Position numbers and translations under genes: made by a program. A DNA stretch of 64,000 nt from Bog-473 sp963744935 (GTDB lineage: Bacteria; Actinomycetota; Acidimicrobiia; Acidimicrobiales; RAAP-2), in contig CAVUVM010000012.1 of assembly GCA_963744935.1 (NCBI GenBank), forward strand, positions 548,357 to 612,356, in the 5' to 3' direction. This document shows positions 8,884 through 16,361 of the stretch, one piece after another. The notes under the pieces were generated by a model. The model saw only the letters and a program-made list of their open reading frames with translations. It did no database searches and was not told the origin of the DNA. Numbering within the stretch: position 1 is the first letter of the stretch; every line of letters starts with the position of its first letter.

Positions 8884-9858
8884 CTAGCGGTTGAGCGGCG
8901 ACATGTCGGCGTAGCGCTCGCCTTGGGCCGCGCCGACAGTGTCGAGCACGGCCAACTCCTCCTCGGTCAGCTCGATGTCGAGGGCACCGACGTTCTCCTC
9001 GAGGTACCGGCGCCGCTTGGTACCCGGGATCGGCGCCACGTCTCGCCCCGCTGCGTGCACGAACGCCAGGGCGATCTGGCCGGGGGTGCAACCCTTCGCC
9101 TGCGCCAGCTGCTCGACGACCTCGACGATGGCGACGTTGTGCGCGAAGTTGTCCCCCTGGAAGCGCGGCTGGTGGCGGCGAAAGTCGGAGCCGTCGAGGT
9201 CGTCGAGCGAGCGCAGAGTGCCGGTGAGGAATCCCCGGCCGAGCGGGCTGTAGGGGACGAACCCGATGCCGAGCTCGCGCAGCGTAGGCAGGATCTCGGC
9301 CTCGGGCTCACGCGACCACAAGGAGTACTCGGTCTGCAGCGCGGAGATGGGGTGCACGGCGTGTGCCCGCCGTATGGTGGCCGGCGCGGCCTCGGACAGG
9401 CCGAGGTAGCGCACCTTGCCCTGGTCCACGAGCTCGGCCATGGCGCCCACCGTCTCCTCGATCGGCGTGTCCGGGTCCACGCGGTGCTGGTAGTAGAGAT
9501 CGATGTGGTCGACTCCGAGACGGGTGAGCGAGCCGTCGCAGCTCTCGCGCACGTATTCGGGGCGGCCGTTGATTGCTCGCTTGGCCGCGTCGTCGACGTC
9601 GCGCACGATACCGAATTTGGTGGCGATCACCGCCTCATCGCGGCGTCCGGCCAACGCCTTTCCGACCAGCAGCTCGTTCGTGTAGGGCCCGTACATGTCG
9701 GACGTGTCGAAGAGGGTGACGCCGAGCACGAGCGCCCGGTGGATGGTGGCGATGGACTCGTCGTCGTCGCGTGGCCCGTAGAAGTCGGACATCCCCATGC
9801 AGCCCAGTCCCTGACGTGACACTTCCAGGCCCTGGGTCCCGAGTGAGATTCTCTCCAT
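8884..9858 (-). CDS. aldo-keto reductase
   Basis: The 324-residue NADPH-dependent oxidoreductase is of the AKR11/12/13-like type. The catalytic tetrad is visible: Asp in LFDTSD (about 51), Tyr in DMYGPYT (about 56), Lys in IATKFG (about 81) and His in LYYQHRVD (about 125). The cofactor-binding end is GRDVAPIPGTKRRRYLEENV. I set the start at ATG 9858 because AGGAG lies 8 nt upstream and homology begins there; the open frame extends 27 codons further without support. It follows the PPOX gene on the same strand. Substrate is not predictable. A deleted copy lies at 7052-7283. Confidence 0.88.
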   Translation of the reverse strand: MERISLGTQGLEVSRQGLGCMGMSDFYGPRDDDESIATIHRALVLGVTLFDTSDMYGPYTNELLVGKALAGRRDEAVIATKFGIVRDVDDAAKRAINGRPEYVRESCDGSLTRLGVDHIDLYYQHRVDPDTPIEETVGAMAELVDQGKVRYLGLSEAAPATIRRAHAVHPISALQTEYSLWSREPEAEILPTLRELGIGFVPYSPLGRGFLTGTLRSLDDLDGSDFRRHQPRFQGDNFAHNVAIVEVVEQLAQAKGCTPGQIALAFVHAAGRDVAPIPGTKRRRYLEENVGALDIELTEEELAVLDTVGAAQGERYADMSPLNR

Positions 9859-9954
9859 CGGCACGGCTCCTCTCATGGCTCTCGTGGCTGGGGTCGCGGT
9901 GGCGACAGCCACGACGCTGGCCCGCGCGACGCGCTCCACCCTACGGGTACAGGC

Positions 9955-10395
9955 TCAGCCGGCGTTCGACGAGATCCGCTCCGCCCGCACGAAGGCGGCA
10001 CAGCGCCGTTCGGCCGCCATGACGCGGTCGAACTCGGACCAGTCCTGGTGCGTCCCGCCCGCCGCACGGAACACGGCGCGCAGGGTCTCGGGCACGTCGA
10101 GGCCGAGATCGGTGCCGTCGTCCGGGCCGACCAGGCGAACCGGGCCGCACACTGCGGCCCACTCGCCACCGACCTTGAACACCACTGTTGCCATTCCGCG
10201 CTCGCGGAGCAGCTCGAGCTTGCGGGTCCCTCCGCCCAGCACGGCGGCGACGCCTGGAGCCCCGTCGAACGGATCGGCGATGACGCCGGCGCTCACCACG
10301 GAGGCCTGAACGCTGCCGTCGGGCCGGGCCACCGTGAAAACGGCCAAATGATGGTCCCCGGCCGCAATCCGAGCTACATCTTCGAGATCCGGCAT
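9955..10395 (-). CDS. PPOX-class (F420/FMN-binding split-barrel) protein
   Basis: The 146-residue protein fits the pyridoxamine-phosphate-oxidase-like split barrel. The N-terminal segment AGDHHLAVFTVARPDGSVQA starts the barrel. RGMATVVFKVGGEWAAVCGP gives the central strands, and the Ala/Arg-rich end VMAAERRCAAFVRAERI is typical of actinobacterial F420-dependent members. It probably reduces or oxidises a small molecule with F420 or FMN in the cytoplasm; the cofactor is inferred from the family only. It is followed 96 bp later by the aldo-keto reductase on the same strand. Its last 40 codons are duplicated at 7378-7502. Confidence 0.8.
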   Translation of the reverse strand: MPDLEDVARIAAGDHHLAVFTVARPDGSVQASVVSAGVIADPFDGAPGVAAVLGGGTRKLELLRERGMATVVFKVGGEWAAVCGPVRLVGPDDGTDLGLDVPETLRAVFRAAGGTHQDWSEFDRVMAAERRCAAFVRAERISSNAG

Positions 10396-10499
10396 TGTCT
10401 ATGTGTACCTCAGCGGCTGCCTGAGCGAACCCGGACAACCGCGCTGCTGTCATTGTGCCCCTGTCACAGACGCACATCCGTCCGAGGAACGATGGGCAT

Positions 10500-10897
10500 C
10501 GCGTCCGGCGAATGCACCGTCGCCACCCCTCTCGATCGCTCCAGCGCCAGGGTCGTGGTGTCGGCCGACACCTTGCAACCTCGATCCCCAAACGTGACGA
10601 CCACGTCAAGGGGCCCAAGCTGCTCGAGGTCGCGACGCACCCGCGCATGGAGTTCACCTCCACCGAGGTGTCCCCGTCAAGGGCGCATGGGAGATCCGTG
10701 GCACGCTCACCGTGCACGGTCAGTGGGCGCCGGCCGTGTTCTCGGTGACGGCAACGACCCCACAGGGCGACGGGTTGGTGCGCATCAGCGCGCTGGGCAA
10801 GGTCGACCGCAGCCACTTCGGCGTACGCGCCATGGGGGCGGTCGTCTCGTCCCTCATGTCCGCGGAGATCGAGGCGGTGGGCACGCCGCTTCCCTGA
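10500..10897 (+). pseudogene. YceI-like protein, frameshifted relic
   Basis: Three different plus-strand frames together give a YceI-type polyisoprenoid-binding domain. Frame one has DRSSARVVVSADTLQ, frame two has KGPKLLEVATHPRMEFTSTEV, and frame three has VKGAWEIRGTLTVHG then SVTAT and KVDRSHFGVRAMGAVVSS. At least two frame changes are needed (about 10590-10605 and 10665-10680), and the usual N-terminus is missing. The matches to the family are order-correct, so this is a broken gene rather than chance. It is convergent with rimI. No functional product is expected unless the indels are sequencing errors. Confidence 0.6.
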
Positions 10898-10908
10898 CCC
10901 ACGGCGGC

Positions 10909-11433
10909 TCAGCGCGACCCGCGCTCCTCGACGGCGACGCCGCGGGCCGCCAGGTCGTCGAGCCGCGCCGCGTAGGCCTCGGTGTCCACGTCGTAGACCC
11001 ACATGACCAGCGCGTCCTGCCCCGTGACCGGGTAGTAGTTCTTGCGCACGGCGACGGGGGCGAACCCGAAGCGGCGGTAGAGGGCTTGCGCCCCGGTGTT
11101 GTTGGCGGCGACCTCCAAGGAGATGTGCTTGATGCCACCGGCGCGCAGCGTGCGGATGCTGTCCACGATCATCGTGGTGGCCACGCCGGCGCGCTGGAAG
11201 CCCGGCGCCGTCGCGATGGTCGTCATGTGCGCTTCGTCGTCGACCATCATGAACCCGATGTAGCCGGCCATCTCGTCGCCGACCCACGCGGCTCGGTAGA
11301 GCCGCCCTCGGCGCAACGCGAGCTCTGAGTTGAAGACGGCCGGAGACCACGGTTCGGGAAAGACGACGCTCTCGATGCGCAACAGCTGGCGCAGGTCTCG
11401 ACGCCGGAGCTTCTCGATGCGCAGTGTCACCAT
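10909..11433 (-). CDS. rimI: ribosomal protein S18-alanine N-acetyltransferase
   Basis: The 174-residue GNAT acetyltransferase has the acetyl-CoA loop APGFQRAGVATTMI and the RimI-typical HISLEVAANNTGAQALYRRFGFAPVAVRKNYY. It acetylates the N-terminus of ribosomal protein S18. It starts 4 bp after tsaB ends and is the last gene of the glmS-acpS-nnr-alr-udg-tsaE-tsaB-rimI series. tsaD, which often follows in actinobacteria, is not in the window. About 30 residues after DALVMWVYDVD are a less conserved tail. Confidence 0.9.
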   Translation of the reverse strand: MVTLRIEKLRRRDLRQLLRIESVVFPEPWSPAVFNSELALRRGRLYRAAWVGDEMAGYIGFMMVDDEAHMTTIATAPGFQRAGVATTMIVDSIRTLRAGGIKHISLEVAANNTGAQALYRRFGFAPVAVRKNYYPVTGQDALVMWVYDVDTEAYAARLDDLAARGVAVEERGSR

Positions 11434-11437
11434 GGCA

Positions 11438-12217
11438 TTACCTCAACCTCACGGACCGATCCGCCCGCGCAAAGTTGCTCCGTGCGTCCGCCTCACGTAT
11501 GTACAGTGGAACGACCGAAGCGGGCTCGTCTGGCGATTTTCCCGCGAGGAGGTTCGCAATTGCGAGCCGGAGCAGCACCGCAGGTGGTGGAAACCCCAAG
11601 CCCGGCGACACCACCTCCACGCCGTTGACCGCGGCGAGCACGGCGTCGTAACGCTGTGCGCCGTCGCCGACGGCGAGCACGCGTCCGCCCCCGAGACCAT
11701 CGAGCGCGTTCGCCAGATCGCCCGGTGTGAAGAGGCCGGGTGGAATGCGCTCGCCCGCAGCCGTTCCGCGAGAGTCGAGCTCGCGCACCGAGGCGAATAC
11801 TTCCCCGCGGCGGGCGTCCACGCAGGCGAGGACCAGGCCGCGCTGCCCCGACTCCGCGGCCGCCGCGGTGAGGATGTCCAGGCTGGTCGCGGTGAGCACC
11901 CCGATGCCCAGCGATTGGGCCAGGGCTTTGGCGGCCGCCACCCCGACGCGCAGCCCGGTGAAGAGCCCGGGCCCGACATCGACAGCGACCGCGCCGAGGT
12001 CGCCCGGAACCAGGTCGACCTGGCTCAGCAGGTGCTCGAGCGCGGGCGTGAGGGTCTCTACGTGGCGGCGGCGGCCGGTCAGTGCGAACTCCGCCTCGAC
12101 ACCTGCCGGCGTCCGCACGGCGACGCCCACCGTCTCGGTCGCCGTCTCGATGGCGACCACCGCCGGCGCCAGAGGGCCAGTGCCAGCGCCAGCGCCCGCT
12201 CGCCCGTTCGCGTTCAC
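11438..12217 (-). CDS. tsaB: tRNA threonylcarbamoyladenosine biosynthesis protein TsaB
   Basis: The 259-residue protein is the ASKHA-fold partner of TsaD in making t6A at position 37 of ANN-decoding tRNAs. Family features are VVAIETATETVGVAV at the start, then VGPGLFTGLRVGVAAAKALA and VLACVDARRGEVFAS. GTG 12217 overlaps the tsaE stop (GTGA), giving tight coupling. The first 17 residues are Gly/Ala-rich and unconserved. tsaE, tsaB and rimI are adjacent, as in many bacteria. Confidence 0.9.
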   Translation of the reverse strand: MNANGRAGAGAGTGPLAPAVVAIETATETVGVAVRTPAGVEAEFALTGRRRHVETLTPALEHLLSQVDLVPGDLGAVAVDVGPGLFTGLRVGVAAAKALAQSLGIGVLTATSLDILTAAAAESGQRGLVLACVDARRGEVFASVRELDSRGTAAGERIPPGLFTPGDLANALDGLGGGRVLAVGDGAQRYDAVLAAVNGVEVVSPGLGFPPPAVLLRLAIANLLAGKSPDEPASVVPLYIREADARSNFARADRSVRLR

Positions 12218-12723
12218 GCCGCGTTCCGCCCGAGGGCCGCGTCCACCTCGGCGGCCCGGCGCTCCCAGTTCCCCCGCCCGGCGATCGAGAGCTCGCGCCG
12301 GGTCGGCGCGCCAGACGCGTCGGGAGCGACGAGGGTGACCTCGAGTGCGCTCTGCCCGAGGACTCCGATGGCGAGGTCCCCCCACTCGACGAGGGCGACG
12401 GCATTCTCTTCCACCAGCTCGGCCACGGCGAGATCGGCGACCTCGGCCACAGAAGCAGTGCGGTACACGTCGACGTGGATGAGCTGAGCGACCGCGGCGT
12501 CGGGCCCGCAGCGGTACTGACGCACCAGCGCGAACGTCGGGCTGGTCACCGGCCCGGCCACCCCCAGCGCGGCCGCGAAGCCCTGGGCGAAGACGGTCTT
12601 GCCGGCTCCGAGGTCGCCCACCAGGAGCACGACGTCGCCGGCCCGGCACAGGCCGGCGAGGCGGCCGGCCAGTTCCCGGGTCTCCGCGGGAGACGCCGTG
12701 GCGCGTCGCAGGGGCCAGCTCAC
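12214..12723 (-). CDS. tsaE: tRNA threonylcarbamoyladenosine biosynthesis ATPase TsaE
   Basis: The 169-residue protein has the Walker A motif GDLGAGKTVFAQG and the TsaE-specific SPTFALVRQY and IHVDVYR. The VEWGD motif near the C-terminal third is also diagnostic. It supplies ATP hydrolysis to the TsaBDE complex for t6A. GTG 12723 shares GTGA with the stop of the uracil-DNA glycosylase gene, and its own stop shares GTGA with tsaB, so all three are translationally linked. Confidence 0.92.
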   Translation of the reverse strand: MSWPLRRATASPAETRELAGRLAGLCRAGDVVLLVGDLGAGKTVFAQGFAAALGVAGPVTSPTFALVRQYRCGPDAAVAQLIHVDVYRTASVAEVADLAVAELVEENAVALVEWGDLAIGVLGQSALEVTLVAPDASGAPTRRELSIAGRGNWERRAAEVDAALGRNAA

Positions 12724-13292
12724 GGGTGCGCCGGCGCCATGAGCCGCTTGGCCCGCACGAAGTCCGCCCGCATCTCGGCCATGGCTTCGCCCCCGGCCCG
12801 CAGCACATAGGCCGGGTGGTACGTCGGCACGAGGAAGGCACGGCCCCGCTCGAAGACCTGGCCGCGCAGCTCGCGGATGCCCCGTGTGCTCTCGAGGAGG
12901 AGCTTGGTGGCGAAGTTCCCCAAGGTGACGATGACCCTCGGGTCGATCAGCTCGATCTGCTCCTCGAGATACGGACGACACGCTTCGATCTCGCCGGGCG
13001 CCGGATCGCGGTTCTGCGGTGGGCGGCACTTGACGACGTTGGCGATGTAGCACTCGGCGCGGGTCAGGCCGATCTCCTCCCACATGAGGCGATCGAGCAG
13101 CTTGCCGGAACGGCCGACGAAGGGCTCGCCGGCCAGGTCCTCCTCGCGGCCGGGCCCTTCGCCCACGAACAGCAGGTCGGCCGTCGGCGACCCGACGCCG
13201 AAGACAACTTGGGTCCGCCCCTTCGCCAGCGGGCAACGGGTGCAGGTCGACGCGGTGACCCGCAGGTGCTCGAGGGCCTCGACGTCAGCCAC
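12720..13292 (-). CDS. uracil-DNA glycosylase, iron-sulfur family 4/5
   Basis: The 190-residue enzyme removes uracil from DNA. It has the iron-sulfur cysteines C17 and C20 (CTRCPL), about C89 (VVKCRPPQNRDP) and about C105 (EACRPYL). The catalytic-site motif GEGPGREEDLAGEPFVGRSG and the DNA-binding motif VPTYHPAYVLR are both present. GTG 13292 overlaps the alr stop by 8 bp (GTGGCTGA). Its place between alr and tsaE is functionally unrelated but tightly packed. Family 4 is favoured by length and cysteine spacing. Confidence 0.9.
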   Translation of the reverse strand: MADVEALEHLRVTASTCTRCPLAKGRTQVVFGVGSPTADLLFVGEGPGREEDLAGEPFVGRSGKLLDRLMWEEIGLTRAECYIANVVKCRPPQNRDPAPGEIEACRPYLEEQIELIDPRVIVTLGNFATKLLLESTRGIRELRGQVFERGRAFLVPTYHPAYVLRAGGEAMAEMRADFVRAKRLMAPAHP

Positions 13293-14543
13293 CGGGTACG
13301 TCGGAGCGGTTGACCACGATGCGCGGCATGCGCGGGCCGACGCCGCATACCACCTCGTAGCTGATCGTCCCCAGCATGGCCGCCCAGTCGTCCGCCGTGA
13401 TGGTCTCGCTCCCCTGTCGCCCGAGCAGCACCACCTCGTCGCCCGGCTGCACGGCGTCGTCGTCGCCGCAATCGACCACGATCTGGTCCATCGTCACCAT
13501 TCCTGCCAGTGGCCGGCGCACCCCTCGGATCAACACGTCGTAGCCCCGATCGAACAGGGCGCGGGGCACGCCGTCGGCGTAGCCGATGGGCACCGTGGCC
13601 ACGACAGAGCGTGCCGGGAGTGGCCGCAACCGGCCATAGGAGGGACGTTCACCGGCGTCGAGCGTGCGCACGGCCACGACGCGCGCCTTGAGCGCCATGG
13701 CGGGCCGCAGCGCCTCGCCGCCCGTCTGTGTGGCGAAGGCAGCGCCCACGGCACCCCCCGCCGTGCCCGGCAGGTACCCGTAGAGGCCGAGGCCGCAGCG
13801 CACCAGATCGTGGCGCGCGGCGGGGAAGGCGATCGCGCCCGCGGTGTTGGCCGCGTGCAGCACCGGCACGCTGATGCCGGCAGCGCTCAGCTCCGCGATC
13901 AGGCGGTCGAACAGCTCGAGCTGGCGCTCCGTGTACGCACGGTCCTCGTCCTGGTCGCCGTCGGCGACGGGGAGGTGGGTCCAGACCCCTTCGAGCTCGA
14001 GCATGGGCTCGCGTACGACCGCCGAGACCACCGCGACGAGGTCCTCGGGCGCGGCACCCACCCGGTGCATGCCGGTGTCCACCTTCACGTGGACGGCGAC
14101 GCGTCGGCCGGTCAGCCGCGCCGCAGCGGCGAACGCCGCGATCCCTTCGCTCGAATACAGCGTCGGCGTGAGCCCGTGTTCGAGCGCACTGGCGGCCGCC
14201 TCGGGGCCGCACTCGCTCAGCAACAGGACGGGCGCGGTGACGCCGTGCTCCCGTAGCTCCCTACCCTCGTCGACCAGCGCGACCGCCAGGCGCCCCGCGC
14301 CCCGGCCAGCGCGGCCTTGGCCACAGCCGGGCCCCCGTGCCCGTACCCGTGAGCTTTGACCACCGCGCAGAGCTCGGCTGGCGCGGCGAGCCGCGCCAGC
14401 ACCCGGGCGTTGTGGGCGACCGCCGCCAGGTCGATCTCCGCCCAGGTGGGGCGCGATCGCCCCTGAGCCATCGTCGCTGCGTCGTCGGCATCGTCGGGCA
14501 CGGGAGCGACCAGCCGCATCGGCGCGCCCTCAGCCACCGCCAC
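13285..14543 (-). CDS. alr: alanine racemase, reading frame interrupted
   Basis: Alr converts L- to D-alanine with PLP for peptidoglycan. The N-terminal part reads PTWAEIDLAAVAHNARVLAR and CAVVKAHGYGHG with the PLP-binding Lys. The C-terminal part contains VKVDTGMHRVG, the catalytic Tyr in PSYGRLRPLP, and VPIGYADGVP with MVTMDQIVVD. The two parts lie in different frames. The break is in the GC-repeat at about 14291-14303, where GAGRLAVALVDEGRELREHG continues in the second frame. Both halves are otherwise well conserved and the gene is normally essential, so a one-base indel error is likely. The start could be GTG 14543, or an in-frame ATG at 14519 or 14471. It overlaps nnr by 14 bp. Confidence 0.8.
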
Positions 14544-15948
14544 CCTCGCCGGCGCGGTCGGATCCGTCCTCGAGGGCGCTCAAGACCCGGGCCAGCAGAG
14601 ACGGCAAATCGCCCGCGACGAGTCCTTCGGGTGGGCCCAGCTGAGCGGCCCGCCCGTGGATGTGGGCCCCGAGCGCGGCCGCCTCCAGCGGATCCACGCC
14701 GCGGGCGCACAACGCGCCGATGACCCCGGACAACACGTCGCCGCTCCCCGCGGTGGCGAGGGCGGGGACGCCGGCCCCGGCCAACAAGACGTCGGGCGTC
14801 CGCAGCGCGTCGGGCGCCGCGACGGCGGTCAGTGGGCCCTTCAACAAGACGACGGCGCCCGTTGCCGACGCGAGCCCGCGGGACGCCGCGAGACGGTCGG
14901 GCCCCGGCATCGAGCCGGCGATGCGGGCGTACTCGCCGTCGTGGGGCGTGAGCACGCTCGGCGCGCTGCGCTTCGACAGCAACGTGCGCGCCGCACCCGT
15001 GTCGCCGAGCGCGGTCAGCGCGTCGGCGTCGATCACCAGCGGCACACCGATGGCGGCGATCACGGACCGGATCTCTTCGGCCACGGCGTCCCCGGTGCCC
15101 AGGCCCGGTCCGATGACCACCGCCTTGCACTTGGCCGTCGCGTCCAAGAACGCCCGTGCCCACCCTTGGGCGGGCAGGTGCATGCGCACGGCCTCGGTCG
15201 GCCAGGCCGCGCTCGGGTCGCCCGGCGATCCCAGCCGGATCATGCCCGCACCGGCAGCCATCGCCCCACGGGTGCACAGCACGGCCGCACCCTCCATGCC
15301 GGCCGAGCCGGCCGCCACGCCGACGGCGTGCGTCCACTTGTTGCCGTCGCGTCCACGCCGCGGCACCAGCGCAGCGACGTCGGAATCCTCGACGAGCATG
15401 GCCTTGGGCACGTCGAACGCGATGCCAATGTCGGCCACCTCGACGCGGCCACTCAGGCGCTCGCCGTCGCCTTGGAGCAGGCCGGGCTTGTACGCGGCGA
15501 ACGTGACCGTCTCTTCGGCCTCGACCGCGTCGCCCGGCGCGTCGCCCGAGTCGGCGTCGACCCCGGAGGGGATGTCGATGGCGAGCACCCGCGCACCGGC
15601 GGGCAGGCCTGGCGCGTCGTACGACCCGCGGAAGCCGGTGCCGTACGCGCCGTCGATCACGAGGTCGCACGCAGGCAACACGGTGTCCGCCGTCGCCTCC
15701 TCCGCCTCGACGACGAGCACCCGCGCCCCGCGCCGGGCCAGGACGTCTGCAGCCACCCGGCCGTCGGCCCCGTTGCTGCCCTTGCCGGCCACGACCACGA
15801 CCCGGCGGCCGTAGGAGCCGCCGAGAAGGCCGAGCGCGGCGTGGGCCACCGCGGTGCCGGCCCGTCTGACCAGGGTCTCGTGCGACGCGAACTCGAGCGC
15901 AGCGGCGTCAGCCGCCCGCATCTCGTCGCGGGTCAGGACGGCGCGCAC
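14530..15948 (-). CDS. nnr: bifunctional NAD(P)H-hydrate epimerase/ADP-dependent dehydratase
   Basis: The 472-residue protein repairs hydrated NADH and NADPH. The N-terminal epimerase (YjeF_N) has VVVAGKGSNGADGRVAADVL, AIDIPSGVDADSG and TVTFAAYKPGL. The C-terminal dehydratase (carbohydrate kinase-like) has NKWTHAVGVAAGSAGMEGAA, VIGPGLG, VLTPHDGEYARI and ATAGSGDVLSGVIGAL. The start GTG 15948 is set where homology begins (VRAVLTRDEMRAAD); it overlaps acpS by 16 bp. The fused arrangement is common in bacteria. It is between acpS and alr, as in many actinobacteria. Confidence 0.92.
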   Translation of the reverse strand: MRAVLTRDEMRAADAAALEFASHETLVRRAGTAVAHAALGLLGGSYGRRVVVVAGKGSNGADGRVAADVLARRGARVLVVEAEEATADTVLPACDLVIDGAYGTGFRGSYDAPGLPAGARVLAIDIPSGVDADSGDAPGDAVEAEETVTFAAYKPGLLQGDGERLSGRVEVADIGIAFDVPKAMLVEDSDVAALVPRRGRDGNKWTHAVGVAAGSAGMEGAAVLCTRGAMAAGAGMIRLGSPGDPSAAWPTEAVRMHLPAQGWARAFLDATAKCKAVVIGPGLGTGDAVAEEIRSVIAAIGVPLVIDADALTALGDTGAARTLLSKRSAPSVLTPHDGEYARIAGSMPGPDRLAASRGLASATGAVVLLKGPLTAVAAPDALRTPDVLLAGAGVPALATAGSGDVLSGVIGALCARGVDPLEAAALGAHIHGRAAQLGPPEGLVAGDLPSLLARVLSALEDGSDRAGEGGGG

Positions 15949-16361
15949 GACGGGGACTGCTCGGCGACGACGAAGGCGATGGCGACGTCGTCGGTGTGGG
16001 TGAGCGAGAGGTGGAAGGTGCGCGCGCCCTCGGAACCGGCCAGTTCGGCGGCGACACCGTGCAGCGCCAGATAGGGCTTGTTGCGGGTTGACCCCGTGCC
16101 CGCCGTCCGGCACACCTCCACGTCGGTCAGCGCGAAGGCGCCGATGCCGCTGCCGAGCGCCTTCATGACGGCCTCCTTGGCGGCAAAGCGCGCCGCCAGG
16201 CTCTGGGCCTCGTCGGCCGAGCCGCGCGCGTCGGCGCGCTCACCCTCGGTGAAACAGCGCGCCGCGAAGAGGGGGCGGCGCGCCAGCACGCGGCGAAACC
16301 GCGCGACATCCACAGCGTCGACACCCACGCCGACGATGCCGGCGGAGACGCCTGTCCTCAC
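15933..16361 (-). CDS. acpS: holo-[acyl-carrier-protein] synthase
   Basis: The 142-residue protein transfers phosphopantetheine from CoA to acyl carrier protein. The Mg-binding Asp is in GVGVDAVDVARFRR and the catalytic Glu/Lys are in RFAAKEAVMKALG. The family C-terminal motif FHLSLTHTDDVAIAFVVAE is present. GTG 16361 overlaps the glmS stop (GTGA). Length is slightly above the usual 120-130. Confidence 0.93.
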   Translation of the reverse strand: MRTGVSAGIVGVGVDAVDVARFRRVLARRPLFAARCFTEGERADARGSADEAQSLAARFAAKEAVMKALGSGIGAFALTDVEVCRTAGTGSTRNKPYLALHGVAAELAGSEGARTFHLSLTHTDDVAIAFVVAEQSPSCAPS

